This document shows, one piece after another, positions 1-9,978 of a stretch of 64,000 nucleotides of DNA (position 1 is the stretch's first letter; the number at the start of each line of letters is the position of its first letter). Location of the stretch: contig NZ_AGAV01000022.1 in assembly GCF_000224785.1 (NCBI RefSeq), positions 1 through 64,000 of the forward strand, read 5' to 3'. The notes beneath the pieces were generated by a model. That model was not told the origin of the DNA, did not search any database, and worked only from the letters and a program-made list of their open reading frames with translations. Position numbers and translations under genes: made by a program. This stretch comes from Lentibacillus jeotgali (lineage in GTDB: Bacteria > Bacillota > Bacilli > Bacillales > Amphibacillaceae).

Positions 1-60
1 TGCGAGCGAGGAGGCTTGTGGTGAGCCCACGGAAAGCGAGTATATTCCAGCTGCGTCGTT
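1..60. repeat. Partial copy of a G+C-rich palindromic intergenic element
   Basis: The first bases carry gaggaggct, then gcccacggaaagcgag and ccagctgcg. The same order of words (gaggaggctca, agccgccc, ggaaagcgaa, gggctgcgg) ends the element at 59282-59398, and the first two words occur in the copy near 46130-46262. Only the right-hand part lies in this window. Bases 61-252 show no convincing gene: the one open frame there lacks a usable ribosome binding site. Confidence 0.6.
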
Positions 61-252
61 AGAGATTCTCGCTAACTTCTGGTTTGTGTCGCAGTTTATA
101 TCAACTACAAGAATTAAAAGTAGCAAAATTTTTAACAAGGGCTTATCAATTTACCATAATTAGTTTAAGCTCAATCTTTGCAGGAATAGGTGAAAATGAA
201 TTGGACAGTAATAATTATGGGAGTCTAATACATACAGTGAGGATGAAACAGC

Positions 253-1722
253 GTGGATCAACATGTAAAACCTCGAAAACCGGTCATATTATTAAATATC
301 GATTCATTGATGCCTGAACCGCTGGAAATAGCAGTACAAACCGGACGTGCACCTGCCTTAAAGTTTTTGATGGAAAATGGCAGTTATATCTCCAATATGG
401 TCAGCTCTTTTCCCACGATGTCAGTCACGATTGATAGCAGTCTTCTGACAGGCACTTATGCTGATAAGCACCAAATTCCCGGTTTAAACTGGTTCGATGA
501 TTCTAAAAATGAGATTATTAACTACGGGACAGGATTCAGGGAGACGAATAAGTCAGGGCTTAGAAAAACAGTCCATAACATGCTTTATCGGCTGAATAAT
601 GAACATTTGAGCAGTCATGTCAGAACGATTTATGAAGAATTGGCAGACAGGGGAATCCAATCTGCTTCCATTAATTCCTTTGTCTATCGCGGCAATACAC
701 CACAAAAGCTGCAAGTTCCCGGATTGCTTCGTGGATTGACCCGATTTAAAGATGGCCAGTGGACAGCGGAAGCCACATCGGTTTTTTCCTTAGGTGTTTT
801 TTCCAAACTGCGTAAACGAAGTGTGGCAACACAAATCGCAGCCGGAAATTATAAATACACAGCCCGGGAGCTTCGTCATCTCATCCGGCGGAATAGACTC
901 CCGGGATTTACGTTTTGCATCTTTCAGGATCTGGATTTCCGCATTCATTTTAAAGGACCGATGGATATAAAGGGAATCGCCAAAATTGATCGCCAAATTC
1001 AAAAAACCCTTAATTTGTATCCAAGCTGGGAAGAAGCACTTAGACGGAATATTTGGATGGTTATGGGGGATAACGGTCATGCGCCGATGGGTTCAAGGTA
1101 TCGGGATTTTATGATTGATCTTCGTAAAATACTTAAGAAATATCGAGTCGCGCGAATTCAGCGTCCCATCCGAAAAAAAGATCAGATTGTACTCAGTGTT
1201 AACCAGCGCATGGCATATATTTATCTTTTGGATGAGGCGTTACCGCTCTCTGCTCTTACCGAAAAACTGAAGAAAGATTCCCGGATTGATATCATTGCTT
1301 CGAAGACCGAGCACGGTGTTCATATCGAATCAGGCACGAGAACAGGTTCATTGCACTATAGTCCAGGCGGCAAATATTCAGACATGTACGAGCAAACATG
1401 GCATCTGAATGGAAAGCCTAACCTATTGGATTTAACGTTGGCAAGCGACAACAAAATTTCCTACGGCGATTATCCCGATGGACTAGCCCGTATTTATGGT
1501 GCTTTGTATTCACAGCCAGGCCGTTTTATTGTGGTTAATGCAAAGCCCGGCTGTGAATTTAAGGCACAATCGACACCATTCCATCTTGGTGGTGCTGCAC
1601 ATGGCTCATTGCACAAACAGGAATCGCTGGTCCCTGTGGTAATTGCAGGTACCGCCATAAAGCCAAAACACCCGCGGCTTGTCGATATGAAATCTTTTCT
1701 GCTGGGGCTGCTTGACCATTGA
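253..1722 (+). CDS. Alkaline phosphatase superfamily protein (nucleotide pyrophosphatase/phosphodiesterase type)
   Basis: A 489-residue protein of the type I phosphodiesterase/nucleotide pyrophosphatase branch of the alkaline phosphatase superfamily, metal-dependent hydrolases of phosphoesters. The N-terminus has the metal-binding strand (VILLNIDSLMPEPL, residues 11-24), followed by the nucleophile region FPTMSVTIDSSLLTGTYAD (about 55-73) and a second metal motif MVMGDNGHAPMG near 270-281. A late histidine pair motif (HLGGAAHGSL, near 443-452) fits the third ligand set. There is no obvious signal peptide, so it is probably cytoplasmic. The GTG start is preceded by a modest GAGG ten bases upstream. 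The gene stands alone and is followed by a long hairpin. The substrate cannot be told from sequence. Confidence 0.8.
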   Translation: MDQHVKPRKPVILLNIDSLMPEPLEIAVQTGRAPALKFLMENGSYISNMVSSFPTMSVTIDSSLLTGTYADKHQIPGLNWFDDSKNEIINYGTGFRETNKSGLRKTVHNMLYRLNNEHLSSHVRTIYEELADRGIQSASINSFVYRGNTPQKLQVPGLLRGLTRFKDGQWTAEATSVFSLGVFSKLRKRSVATQIAAGNYKYTARELRHLIRRNRLPGFTFCIFQDLDFRIHFKGPMDIKGIAKIDRQIQKTLNLYPSWEEALRRNIWMVMGDNGHAPMGSRYRDFMIDLRKILKKYRVARIQRPIRKKDQIVLSVNQRMAYIYLLDEALPLSALTEKLKKDSRIDIIASKTEHGVHIESGTRTGSLHYSPGGKYSDMYEQTWHLNGKPNLLDLTLASDNKISYGDYPDGLARIYGALYSQPGRFIVVNAKPGCEFKAQSTPFHLGGAAHGSLHKQESLVPVVIAGTAIKPKHPRLVDMKSFLLGLLDH

Positions 1723-1743
1723 AAATAATAACTCCCTTTAACA

Positions 1744-1790
1744 TGACACCTTTGTGATACTGCTGGCAATGCAGTATCACAAAGGTGTCA
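1744..1790. terminator. Perfect 20 bp inverted repeat downstream of the phosphatase gene
   Basis: TGACACCTTTGTGATACTGC and its exact reverse complement flank a 7-base loop. The stem is unusually long and perfect for a terminator, and neither strand has a run of T after it, so rho-independent termination is uncertain. It may instead stabilise the upstream mRNA 3' end or be a palindromic repeat. Confidence 0.55.
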
Positions 1791-1866
1791 TTAAGTTGGT
1801 ATAGGACAAATACATAAACGAATAATCTAAACTGGGTAACTATTCCAAATTTGGGAGAGGATTTAT

Positions 1867-2832
1867 GTGTCGCAAAAGGTGCTGGTGTTCGGCGATATTG
1901 GCATTGACGATACTGTGGCCCTAATTTATGGCTATTTTGATGACAGGATTGATATTGTTGGTGTTGTGGCTAATTACGGAAATATAGCGAGGGAAAAGGC
2001 AATAGCAAATGTTAATTATGTAAGAAGATTGTTTGATATCGACCCTTCGATTGCTGTCATTTTAGGTGCTGAAAAACCGATGACTGGAGAGGAACCAACA
2101 TTTTCTCCCGAAATTCATGGTGAGTACGGACTTGGCCCGATTGAACCGCCGCTTATAAATGAGACAGGGATCGTTGAGAATTTCTTTGAAGTCGTTGAAA
2201 TTATTGAACGATATCGAGATCAGGACTTGGTTATTGTTAATATTGGCAGGCTGACATCACTTGCTACAATGTTTATTCTGTATCCATTTGCCATGCAAAA
2301 TGTGCGGCATATTTATATGATGGGCGGGGCATTTTTAGTGCCGGGCAATGCAACACCAGTATCAGAGGCGAATTTTTATGGTGATCCGATTGCCGCCCAG
2401 CTTGTTTTAAAAAACGCCACCCATGTTACGATTGTTCCGCTGAATGTGACCTTGCAGGCAATTGCGACGCCAGAGATGGTCGATTATATCAACAGAGTAG
2501 GTCAGGCAAAAATTATAAAACCGCTCCTTGACTATTATTATCGTTTTTATAAACAGCGAAACCCGAGGATACATGGGAGTCCGCTTCATGATGTTGTGAC
2601 ATTGATGGCAACCGTTGATAAAGATATGTTTTTGTTCAGGTATTTACCGGTTGAAATTATTCAGGATGGTGGAGTGGCACGAGGTCAAAGCATTACCGAT
2701 ATGAGACCATATGTGGATCTCCAGGAGATTGAAGCCGAGAGTGAAAAGCATCATCGAATCGCACTCGAGCTCGATTACTGGCAATTTTACAACAAATTTA
2801 TGTCGGTCATGACTGGGCAGGCGTTTCAGTAA
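1867..2832 (+). CDS. Nucleoside hydrolase (inosine-uridine preferring family)
   Basis: A 321-residue cytoplasmic enzyme of the IUNH family, which cleaves the N-glycosidic bond of nucleosides for purine or pyrimidine salvage. The calcium-binding aspartate cluster at the N-terminus is present in variant form (VLVFGDIGIDDTVAL, residues 5-19; the family norm is DTDPGxDDA). Other family features are GAEKPM near 68, the segment YMMGGAF near 150 and the conserved GNATPVSEANFYGDP (about 160-174), which normally contacts substrate. The GTG start at 1867 follows a good GGGAGAGG. The change of the second Asp of the usual DxDxxxDD motif to Gly (FGDIGIDD) is worth noting, since those aspartates bind calcium. 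Confidence 0.85.
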   Translation: MSQKVLVFGDIGIDDTVALIYGYFDDRIDIVGVVANYGNIAREKAIANVNYVRRLFDIDPSIAVILGAEKPMTGEEPTFSPEIHGEYGLGPIEPPLINETGIVENFFEVVEIIERYRDQDLVIVNIGRLTSLATMFILYPFAMQNVRHIYMMGGAFLVPGNATPVSEANFYGDPIAAQLVLKNATHVTIVPLNVTLQAIATPEMVDYINRVGQAKIIKPLLDYYYRFYKQRNPRIHGSPLHDVVTLMATVDKDMFLFRYLPVEIIQDGGVARGQSITDMRPYVDLQEIEAESEKHHRIALELDYWQFYNKFMSVMTGQAFQ

Positions 2833-2858
2833 ATGGCATAATAGATTGAAAGAGCGTT

Positions 2859-3455
2859 TTGTACGAGGTGATCCAGATCGATATATTAACAGCCATTAAA
2901 GCACGACGATCCATTCATAACTTTAAACGTGATGAAGTAGACCATGCCACATTGCGTGACATTTTCACTTATGGATCCTATGCACCGACACATTATATGA
3001 AAGAACCGTGGCACATAAAACTGTACGAGAAGCATGGCAAGCAGGATTTTGTTGAGGCCATCATCGCAAGCTATCAACGTATCGGAATGTTAAACACGCG
3101 TAACGACCAAAAGACACAAAAAATGATTGAATCCATGAAGCAATTTTTATTGAGAATCCCGCATCACGCATTGATTTATTTTAAAAAAGAAGAAGATTCT
3201 GTCCGATATGAGGAAGAATATGCTGCTGTCTGTGCATTCATCCAAAACGCACAGCTTGCCGCATGGGCGCATGGCATTGGAATGCTCTGGACCATCACGC
3301 CATACATGCATGATACAGGATTTGCCGAGGATATCGGGATCAATGGAGATACGTATAAAATTGCCGCTGTCATGCAAATAGGTTATCCCGAGAAAATTCC
3401 CCGCGATAAAGGGAGGACGCCTATAGCGGAAAAGCTGGAGTTTATATCGGAGTGA
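2859..3455 (+). CDS. Nitroreductase family protein
   Basis: A 198-residue FMN-dependent NAD(P)H nitroreductase-family protein. The FMN-binding N-terminus AIKARRSIHNFKRDEV is followed by ATLRDIFTYGSYAPTHYMKEPWHI, the usual pattern of this fold, and the C-terminus has IGYPEKIPRDKGR, the conserved GYP segment. The start is unsure: TTG at 2859 follows a weak AAAGAG, and GTG at 2868 lies in frame with a GAGG that is too close. It begins 27 bases after the nucleoside hydrolase and may be cotranscribed with it. Substrate unknown. Confidence 0.8.
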   Translation: MYEVIQIDILTAIKARRSIHNFKRDEVDHATLRDIFTYGSYAPTHYMKEPWHIKLYEKHGKQDFVEAIIASYQRIGMLNTRNDQKTQKMIESMKQFLLRIPHHALIYFKKEEDSVRYEEEYAAVCAFIQNAQLAAWAHGIGMLWTITPYMHDTGFAEDIGINGDTYKIAAVMQIGYPEKIPRDKGRTPIAEKLEFISE

Positions 3456-3480
3456 CCATATTAGAAAAGCAATCAGAGGA

Positions 3481-3540
3481 GCCGGAACATGAGCGCAAAT
3501 GCCGAAACATGGGCACGTAAACGAAACAGTCAGCCTGAAA
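3481..3540 (+). repeat. Degenerate 20 bp tandem repeat (about three units)
   Basis: Two adjacent 20-base units, gccggaacatgagcgcaaat and gccgaaacatgggcacgtaa, are followed by a more diverged third unit beginning acgaaacag. The period is exactly 20. Other 20-21 bp arrays occur at 40983-41102 and 46323-46448. Confidence 0.6.
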
Positions 3541-3543
3541 GAT

Positions 3544-3578
3544 AAAAACCCCCCGGAACCTTATAAGACGCCGGAGGT
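3544..3578 (-). terminator. Rho-independent terminator of ptsI
   Basis: Read on the minus strand, ACCTCCGG pairs with CCGGGGGGT around a short loop (one G-U pair) and is followed by TTTTT. It lies just after the ptsI stop codon. Confidence 0.75.
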
Positions 3579-3586
3579 TAAGCTAG

Positions 3587-5293
3587 TTATTCGGTTTTCT
3601 CCTTGATAAACTCAACAACTTCTTCAGTAGTGCCCATCGATAAGAGCTTGTCTTTGTAAGAAGTCATGGTTTCTTTAGATAATCCGCGTAACTGGGTTCG
3701 AGCAGGCAGAATGGATGTTGCGCTCATACTGAATTCGTCAAGACCCAGTCCGAGCAGTGCCGGGATAGCGATTGAGTCACCGGCCATTTCACCGCACATG
3801 CCAACCCACTTATTCTCAGCGTGTGCTGCTTCGATGACCGTGCTGACAAGATTCAGAATGGCAGGGTGGTATGGCTGATATAAATAAGATACGCGCTCGT
3901 TCATCCGATCGGCTGCCATCGTGTACTGAATCAAGTCATTTGTACCGATGCTGAAAAAGTCGACCTCTTTTGCAAACTGTTTGGCCGTAACAGCTGTTGA
4001 TGGAATTTCCACCATGATGCCAACCTCAATGCCATCTGAGACGGCGGTACCTTCATCGTTCAGGTTTTGTTTTTCATCCAGAAGAATACCTTTAGCCTGA
4101 CGGAACTCTTCCAATGTCGCGACCATCGGGAACATGATCTTAAGATTGCCATGAACGCTCGCACGCAACAGGGCCCTCAGCTGTGTGCGGAAGACATGTT
4201 CATTTTCCAGACAGAAGCGGATAGCGCGGAAACCTAAAAACGGATTCAGTTCTTCCGGCAAGTCCAAATAGCTTAATTCCTTATCCCCGCCGATATCAAG
4301 TGTTCGGACAACAACCGGCTTATCTTCCATCTGCTCAAGGACGGATTTATAGGCGTCATATTGTTCGTCTTCGGTTGGCAATTGGTTTTTGCCCATGTAT
4401 AAAAACTCAGTACGGTATAATCCGATGCCTTCACCGCCGTTTGCAAGGACACCTGCGACATCATCCGGCGTGCCGATGTTTGCTGCGAGTTCAACTTGCT
4501 CTTTATCGGCAGTTATCGTTGGTTCGTCTTTAAGTTTAGCCCATTCTTCTTTCTGTTTCTCAAATTCCTCTTGTTTGGCTTTATAAGTTGCCAATTCATT
4601 ATCGGAAGGATTTACGATAACGTTTCCTTCAATACCATCGACAATGATCATGTCACCTTGTTTAACGTTGCTGGTGATTTTTTTGGTGCCGACGACAGCA
4701 GGGATTTCCAGGGACCTGGCCATAATGGCTGAGTGTGATGTCCGTCCGCCGATATCTGTTGCAAAGCCCTGAACAAATTCCCGGTTCAACTGCGCCGTGT
4801 CAGAGGGGGTTAAATCATTGGCGATGACAATCACTTCTTCATCGATCAGAGCTGGGCTTGGAACGATGACGCCGAGCAGGTGTGCAAGTACCCGTTTTGA
4901 GACGTCCTGTATATCGGCAGCGCGTTCACGCATATATTCATTGTCCATATTTTTGAACATATCGATGAACATATTGGTTGTCTCTTCCAACGCCGTTTCT
5001 GCCATGATATTGTCATTTGTGATTTTATCTTTAATCGGATTAATGAGTTCCGGATCATCCAGCACGAGTAAATGGGCAGAGAAAATTTCTGCATGCTCAT
5101 CTCCCATTTCGTTTCTGGTATGCTCCCGAATCTTTTCGAGTTCCTGCTTTGCTGTTCCCAGTGCATCCTCGAGACGTTCGACTTCTTTATTTGGATTATC
5201 GATTGATTTTTTCTCGTAGGTTAATTCCGGTGTGACAAGCTGATACGCTTTAGCAATTGCTATGCCATTTGATGCGGCAATTCCTTGAATCAT
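3587..5293 (-). CDS. ptsI: PTS enzyme I (phosphoenolpyruvate-protein phosphotransferase)
   Basis: A 568-residue cytoplasmic enzyme I, which takes phosphate from PEP and passes it to HPr at the head of the sugar phosphotransferase system. The length is normal for Bacillaceae. The phosphorylated histidine lies in [12 protein letters not shown] (His about residue 189). The C-terminal PEP-binding barrel carries [39 protein letters not shown] and the active-site Cys in [11 protein letters not shown] (about 500). In most Bacillaceae ptsI follows or overlaps ptsH; here no HPr gene is adjacent. The next upstream gene on the same strand, 68 bases away, is an alpha/beta hydrolase. HPr must therefore be encoded elsewhere, or enzyme I is expressed separately. 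Confidence 0.96.
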   Translation of the reverse strand: MIQGIAASNGIAIAKAYQLVTPELTYEKKSIDNPNKEVERLEDALGTAKQELEKIREHTRNEMGDEHAEIFSAHLLVLDDPELINPIKDKITNDNIMAETALEETTNMFIDMFKNMDNEYMRERAADIQDVSKRVLAHLLGVIVPSPALIDEEVIVIANDLTPSDTAQLNREFVQGFATDIGGRTSHSAIMARSLEIPAVVGTKKITSNVKQGDMIIVDGIEGNVIVNPSDNELATYKAKQEEFEKQKEEWAKLKDEPTITADKEQVELAANIGTPDDVAGVLANGGEGIGLYRTEFLYMGKNQLPTEDEQYDAYKSVLEQMEDKPVVVRTLDIGGDKELSYLDLPEELNPFLGFRAIRFCLENEHVFRTQLRALLRASVHGNLKIMFPMVATLEEFRQAKGILLDEKQNLNDEGTAVSDGIEVGIMVEIPSTAVTAKQFAKEVDFFSIGTNDLIQYTMAADRMNERVSYLYQPYHPAILNLVSTVIEAAHAENKWVGMCGEMAGDSIAIPALLGLGLDEFSMSATSILPARTQLRGLSKETMTSYKDKLLSMGTTEEVVEFIKEKTE

Positions 5294-5361
5294 AATAGTT
5301 GACCAACCCTTCGAGTGATTTTTACTCCATTCTTCATTTTACACGTATATACTTCGCCAAA

Positions 5362-6330
5362 TCAAGAATTCTTCCTTGTCAATCGAACGACCCAATCCAA
5401 TAGGAGTGTGTAAATTTCATGCCGGTTCAGACCATTCAGCAATTCATGTCGTTCATTGTCCGCCAACATGGTCATGACATGATCAAGCCCTGCTTTATTG
5501 TATAGTTCCGCTGTTTTCCAGACACCTTTTGTATAGTCGCCGACAGGATCCTCGGTACCACTGATAATGAGCATTGGCAGGTCTGATCGGATGTGCCGGT
5601 TATTGTTCTGATGATGAATGGTCGACAACCCGTTCATGAGATCTTTGAAAAATCCTGCAGTCGGAATAAATCCGCAATAAGGGTCGTCAATGTAGGATTG
5701 GATCGTCTTTTGATCACCAGCCAGCCAATCAAAATTTGTCGTATTGTTTTTAATGCGTTTGTTATAAGTAGAAAAAACAAGCGTATTCATTAATCGTGAT
5801 TGTTCTTTCGGTGGTAAAGCTGCAGCAATCCTCATTCCGATTTCCGTGATGATTCTCGGATAATAGCCTGTTCCTGACAATATAATGCCATCTATCAGAT
5901 TGCTCTTTTCCTGGATATAATGCCGTGCTAAAAATGACCCCATACTATGCCCCAGTAAAAAGATCGGAGTGTCGGGATATTCCTGCTTTATCCGCTTTGT
6001 GACCGCACGCATGTCATCTGATACTTTCTCAAACCCGCCCTCATCAGCGAAATAGCCGAATAAGCCTTGCTTTTCACCGGTTTTCCCATGGCCTCGGTGG
6101 TCATTTCCATAAACGGCGATATTATTTTCAGTCATGAAGCTTACAAAATGATTATATCGGCCAATATGTTCAATCATGCCATGAGCGATTTGTATGATTG
6201 CTTCCGGTTCTTTTTCGGCAGGAATCCATCTCTTTAGGTGCAGTTCGACATTATCCGGGCGGGTTAACCAGTATGTTTTTTCCATTATGTCATCATCCAT
6301 TTCTAAACATGTCATTACTATTAAGAACAA
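5362..6330 (-). CDS. Alpha/beta hydrolase, lysophospholipase/monoacylglycerol lipase type
   Basis: A serine hydrolase of about 307-322 residues resembling PldB/monoacylglycerol lipases. The oxyanion region IAHGMIEHIGRY, the early GNDHRGHGKT and the nucleophile elbow LLGHSMGSFLARHYI (G-x-S-x-G) are clear. The acid IISGTEDPVG and the histidine NERHELL complete the triad. The start is uncertain. ATG at 6285 (MEKTYW) and at 6300 (MDDDIMEK) are both more likely than the frame's far end, and none has a strong ribosome binding site. A short copy of the AACTTCATTCAGTGG repeat lies immediately upstream. It is transcribed toward ptsI. Substrate unknown. Confidence 0.8.
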   Translation of the reverse strand: MFLIVMTCLEMDDDIMEKTYWLTRPDNVELHLKRWIPAEKEPEAIIQIAHGMIEHIGRYNHFVSFMTENNIAVYGNDHRGHGKTGEKQGLFGYFADEGGFEKVSDDMRAVTKRIKQEYPDTPIFLLGHSMGSFLARHYIQEKSNLIDGIILSGTGYYPRIITEIGMRIAAALPPKEQSRLMNTLVFSTYNKRIKNNTTNFDWLAGDQKTIQSYIDDPYCGFIPTAGFFKDLMNGLSTIHHQNNNRHIRSDLPMLIISGTEDPVGDYTKGVWKTAELYNKAGLDHVMTMLADNERHELLNGLNRHEIYTLLLDWVVRLTRKNS

Positions 6331-6350
6331 GCACCACTGAATAAAGTTTC
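6331..6350 (-). repeat. Short copy (e) of the ATTCAGTGG leader repeat
   Basis: On the minus strand this reads GAAACTTTATTCAGTGGTGC, matching the first 20 bases of the full copy at 52207-52310. It lies just upstream of the hydrolase gene and in the same orientation. The rest of the element is missing. Confidence 0.5.
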
Positions 6351-6467
6351 ACTGATATGATAGAAAAAACGTCAAAAATAAGCAAAGGATAACTTGCGAT
6401 AAAAGATAATGTTGTGCTAAAGTACGTATTAGGAATAGAGCGTTTTTGACTGGGGGTGCTGGTTAAT

Positions 6468-6701
6468 ATGGAAACTTTCGTTCATATAGCATTGTTGATT
6501 GATGCCATCATTATGGTTGTTCTTATTTTATTGCAATCAGGTAAAAGCGCGGGTCTGTCCGGGGCTATTTCGGGGGGAGCTGAACAGCTTTTCGGTAAAC
6601 AAAAAGCACGTGGGGCGGATTTGTTTTTACACCGGGGAACAATTGTGACCGGCGTACTGTTTTTTGTTTTAGCTTTTATTAGTGGCTATTTACTTCAATA
6701 A
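6468..6701 (+). CDS. secG: Preprotein translocase subunit SecG
   Basis: A 77-residue membrane protein, the small non-essential subunit of the SecYEG channel. It has two hydrophobic helices (about residues 4-22 and 56-75). Between them is the conserved loop [20 protein letters not shown], then [15 protein letters not shown]. The ATG at 6468 has TGGGGG about nine bases upstream; an in-frame GTG at 6456 overlaps that site and is not favoured. A possible promoter is TTGCGA with TAAAGT upstream. The order secG-carboxylesterase-rnr is that of B. subtilis. Confidence 0.95.
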   Translation: METFVHIALLIDAIIMVVLILLQSGKSAGLSGAISGGAEQLFGKQKARGADLFLHRGTIVTGVLFFVLAFISGYLLQ

Positions 6702-6715
6702 TAATGAATGAAAGA

Positions 6716-6748
6716 CTCTTATCAGCGCGATAAGGGTTTTTTATTTTT
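6716..6748 (+). terminator. Rho-independent terminator after secG
   Basis: CTCTTATC pairs with GATAAGGG (one G-U) across AGCGC and is followed by TTTTTTATTTTT. Confidence 0.85.
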
Positions 6749-6817
6749 CAGAAACTCATTATTCGGGTAAGGTATATTATATGGAACAGGAACTTTAGAA
6801 GGAGATGAAGCACAAAA

Positions 6818-7564
6818 ATGAAGATTAAATTACCGGAACCGTTTACGTTTGAAGCAGGTCCACGTGCGGTATTGTTATTACATGGATTCACAGGACATTC
6901 AGCAGATGTGCGCATGCTGGGGCGGTTTCTGGAGAAAAAAGGCTACACAAGCCATGCACCGATATATCGCGGCCACGGAAAAGAACCCGAGGAATTGGTC
7001 AAAGCGAGTGCGGATGAATGGTGGGAAGACGTTAATAATGCGTTCAATCATCTCAAAGAGCTTGGCTACAAAGAAATAGCAATTGCCGGGCTGTCGCTAG
7101 GCGGTGTGTTGAGTCTGAAGCTCGCCTACACGAAAGAGGTTAAAGGCGTCATTCCCATGTGTGCCCCGATGTTCTTCGACAATGAAGAGGAACTCACAAA
7201 GGGTTATAAGTTTAAAGCGAAGGAATTTAAGCAGCTGGAAGGAAAAGATGAGGACACGATTCAAAATGAAGTACAGAAACTTGTCGATAATTCCCGTGAT
7301 ATGTTTTCCGATCTGGCAGAGTTAATAACTGAAGTGAATCAAACTATTGACACGATTTACACGCCGACGTTCGTGGTTCAGGCACGTCAGGATGAAATGA
7401 TCAACACAGACAGTGCCACATACATTTATGAAAATGTTGAAGCCGATCAGAAAGATATCAAATGGTATGAAGAATCCGGTCATGTTATTACGATGGGCAA
7501 GGAAAAAGAGCGGCTGTTTGAGGATATCTATCAATTTTTGGAATCGCTCGATTGGAGCAGATGA
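6818..7564 (+). CDS. est: Carboxylesterase (Est30 type)
   Basis: A 248-residue soluble alpha/beta hydrolase closely resembling the Geobacillus Est30 family and B. subtilis YvaK, which hydrolyse short- to medium-chain carboxylic esters. Visible features: oxyanion segment [12 protein letters not shown] (19-30), nucleophile GLSLGG with Ser93, acid in [10 protein letters not shown] (about 193) and His in ESGHVITMG (about 223). ATG at 6818 follows AGAAGGAGATG. It sits between secG and rnr as in B. subtilis, though a terminator separates it from secG. Its physiological substrate is unknown. Confidence 0.9.
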   Translation: MKIKLPEPFTFEAGPRAVLLLHGFTGHSADVRMLGRFLEKKGYTSHAPIYRGHGKEPEELVKASADEWWEDVNNAFNHLKELGYKEIAIAGLSLGGVLSLKLAYTKEVKGVIPMCAPMFFDNEEELTKGYKFKAKEFKQLEGKDEDTIQNEVQKLVDNSRDMFSDLAELITEVNQTIDTIYTPTFVVQARQDEMINTDSATYIYENVEADQKDIKWYEESGHVITMGKEKERLFEDIYQFLESLDWSR

Positions 7565-7615
7565 TTATAATTAGGAAAAAACGTGAATAATAGCAGTAGA
7601 AAGAAGGTGAGAAAC

Positions 7616-9802
7616 ATGAACGAAACAATGCAGGAACGCTTGCAAGAATATTTTAACGAACATAGTGAAAAACCATTGGCAGTACATGAGCTTGAAGAAG
7701 TATTAGGACTTGAAGATGCTGTCGAATTTAAAGAGCTGGTGAAAGCACTGAATGAACTGGAGGAGTCGGGAGAACTTGTTCGTACACGCAAAAACCGTTT
7801 CGGCCTCCCGGAAAAGATGAACCTTGTCCGCGGCAGAATTCAAATGCATGCCAAAGGGTTTGCGTTTTTGATTCCGGAAGATGATACCCGGTCAGATATC
7901 TATATCCATCACTCTGACCTCGCATCGGCTATGAATAATGACAAAGTCATGGTAAGGATTGAAAAGCAAAATGCCGATGGAAACAGGCCAGAAGGAACGG
8001 TCATCCGCATTTTGGAACGGGCAACGCATCAAGTCATCGGCACGTTTAAGGACAACAAGTCGTTTGGGTTTGTTGTGGCCGATGATAAGCGGATCCCGAA
8101 TGATATTTTCATTCCAAAGGGTATGACCGGCGGTGCGGTCAGCGGTCACAAGGTTATCGCTCATATTACGAATTATCCGGAAGGCCGAATGAGTGCTGAG
8201 GGTGAAATTGTTCATATCCTCGGTCATAAAAATGATCCCGGCATTGATATCATATCCATAATTCATAAACACGGCATCAAAGTAGATTTCCCCGAGGAAG
8301 TCCTTGAGCAGGCAACCAATACCCCTGATGAAATCGATCCATCTGAAATAGAAAACCGCCGCGACTTGCGCGAGGAGCAAATTGTCACGATTGATGGTGC
8401 GGATGCCAAAGATTTGGATGATGCGGTCTCCGTCAAACAATTGGAGAATGGCAATTTTCAGCTTGGTGTCTATATTGCAGATGTCAGTTATTATGTGGAC
8501 GAAAATACCTCGATTGATGAGGAAGCGTTCGAACGTGCCACAAGTGTCTACCTGGTTGACCGGGTTATTCCAATGATTCCCCATCGCTTATCCAATGGTA
8601 TTTGTTCTTTGAATCCCCAAGTGGACAGGCTGACACTTGGGTGTGAGATGGAAATTAACGCAAAAGGCGAAGTGGTCAACCACGAAATATTCCAGAGCGT
8701 GATTAAGACGAACGAACGCATGACGTATCACGATGTGAACAAAATCCTGACTGATCATGATGAGGAACTTCGCGAACGCTATAAACCACTTGTTCCGATG
8801 TTTGAAAACATGGAAAAACTGGCTGAGATACTGCGCTCGAAACGTATGGGGCGCGGTGCCATCGATTTTGATTTTAAAGAAGCTGAAGTACTCGTTGATG
8901 AAACAGGCAAGCCGGAAGATGTGGTGTTACGTGAACGGTCGGTTGCTGAGCGGCTGATTGAGGAATTCATGCTAGCAGCTAACGAAACGGTTGCCGAGCA
9001 TTTTCATTGGATGGACGTGCCCTTCATTCACCGGATACACCAGGATCCGGATGAAAGCAAACTTCAGCACTTTTTTGAATTTATTGCCGGACTTGGGTAC
9101 GTGGTGAAAGGCACAGCCAATGAAATCCATCCATCGGCATTGCAGAAAGTAATCGAGGAAGTGAAAGGTAAACCTGAAGAAATGATTGTTTCCAAGTTGA
9201 TGCTCCGCTCGATGCAGCAGGCCAAGTACGACCCAGAGAGTGTCGGGCACTTTGGACTGGCAACCGATTTCTATACGCATTTCACATCGCCGATTCGCCG
9301 TTATCCGGACTTGACGGTGCATCGTTTGATCAGAACCTATTTGATCGATAAGAAATTGGATGGAAAGACAATCAGGCACTGGAAAGAACGGATGCCGGAA
9401 ATTGCCCGTCATTCGTCGGAAATGGAACGGGCAGCGGTTGATGCCGAGCGCGAGACTGATGACTTGAAAAAAGCCGAATTCATGCAGGATAAAATCGGTG
9501 AGGAATATACAGGTGTCATCAGCTCAATTACCAATTTTGGCTTGTTTGTTGAATTGGAGAATACAATTGAAGGGCTTGTTCATGTCAGCTATCTGACGGA
9601 CGATTATTATCATTACGACGATCGTAATCATGCGATGATCGGTGAACGCACAGGTAATATGTATAAGATTGGTGAAGAAGTCGATGTGCGTGTAGTTAAA
9701 GTAAATACCGATGAACGTGCCGTAGACTTTGAACTCGTTACAACAAAGGAGCCGAAGAAGAAAAATAAAAAAAAGATAAAGGCTAAGAAAGCAAAAAAGT
9801 AA
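7616..9802 (+). CDS. rnr: Ribonuclease R (3'-5' exoribonuclease)
   Basis: A 728-residue RNase R, which degrades structured RNA and works with SmpB-tmRNA in clearing non-stop mRNA. Order of domains: N-terminal winged helix (about 5-60), cold-shock RNA-binding domains (about 70-210), RNB catalytic domain with the metal-binding [14 protein letters not shown] (about 258-271), S1 domain (about 630-710, [20 protein letters not shown]), and a basic tail ending [11 protein letters not shown] chose ATG at 7616 because AAGAAGGTGAG lies just upstream; the frame opens 33 bases earlier at a GTG with no such site. It lies 51 bases after the esterase and is probably cotranscribed with it. Confidence 0.96.
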   Translation: MNETMQERLQEYFNEHSEKPLAVHELEEVLGLEDAVEFKELVKALNELEESGELVRTRKNRFGLPEKMNLVRGRIQMHAKGFAFLIPEDDTRSDIYIHHSDLASAMNNDKVMVRIEKQNADGNRPEGTVIRILERATHQVIGTFKDNKSFGFVVADDKRIPNDIFIPKGMTGGAVSGHKVIAHITNYPEGRMSAEGEIVHILGHKNDPGIDIISIIHKHGIKVDFPEEVLEQATNTPDEIDPSEIENRRDLREEQIVTIDGADAKDLDDAVSVKQLENGNFQLGVYIADVSYYVDENTSIDEEAFERATSVYLVDRVIPMIPHRLSNGICSLNPQVDRLTLGCEMEINAKGEVVNHEIFQSVIKTNERMTYHDVNKILTDHDEELRERYKPLVPMFENMEKLAEILRSKRMGRGAIDFDFKEAEVLVDETGKPEDVVLRERSVAERLIEEFMLAANETVAEHFHWMDVPFIHRIHQDPDESKLQHFFEFIAGLGYVVKGTANEIHPSALQKVIEEVKGKPEEMIVSKLMLRSMQQAKYDPESVGHFGLATDFYTHFTSPIRRYPDLTVHRLIRTYLIDKKLDGKTIRHWKERMPEIARHSSEMERAAVDAERETDDLKKAEFMQDKIGEEYTGVISSITNFGLFVELENTIEGLVHVSYLTDDYYHYDDRNHAMIGERTGNMYKIGEEVDVRVVKVNTDERAVDFELVTTKEPKKKNKKKIKAKKAKK

Positions 9803-9818
9803 ACCAAAATTGAGGAGA

Positions 9819-9863
9819 GGCTAATGTGGTGCGATACGGAGCATCATGTTAGTCTTTTTTATT
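9819..9863 (+). terminator. Rho-independent terminator after rnr
   Basis: GGCTAATGTGGTGC pairs along its whole length with GCATCATGTTAGTC (several G-U pairs) and is followed by TTTTTTATTTT. Confidence 0.8.
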
Positions 9864-9878
9864 TTAATTAAAAGTTAG

Positions 9879-9907
9879 TTGCATTTTGGGTTCTGGGGGA
9901 ATAGAAT
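9879..9907 (+). promoter_or_regulatory. SigA-type promoter for the ZIP transporter gene
   Basis: TTGCAT and TAGAAT are separated by exactly 17 bases, 72 bases ahead of the ATG. No metal-regulator box was recognised nearby. Confidence 0.65.
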
Positions 9908-9978
9908 ATAACTGAGTCTATAAGAGTTTCCTCAACGCAACAATTGTTAATGAGGACAACAAAGAAGGTGAATGTACC

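Noticed and set aside
84-317. 77-codon plus-strand frame at the window start
   Set aside because: No ribosome binding site, overlaps the convincing phosphatase start, and no recognisable domain.
3489-3545. 18-codon frame with AGAGGAG upstream
   Set aside because: It runs through a 20 bp tandem repeat and shows no protein-like composition; the repeat explains the sequence.
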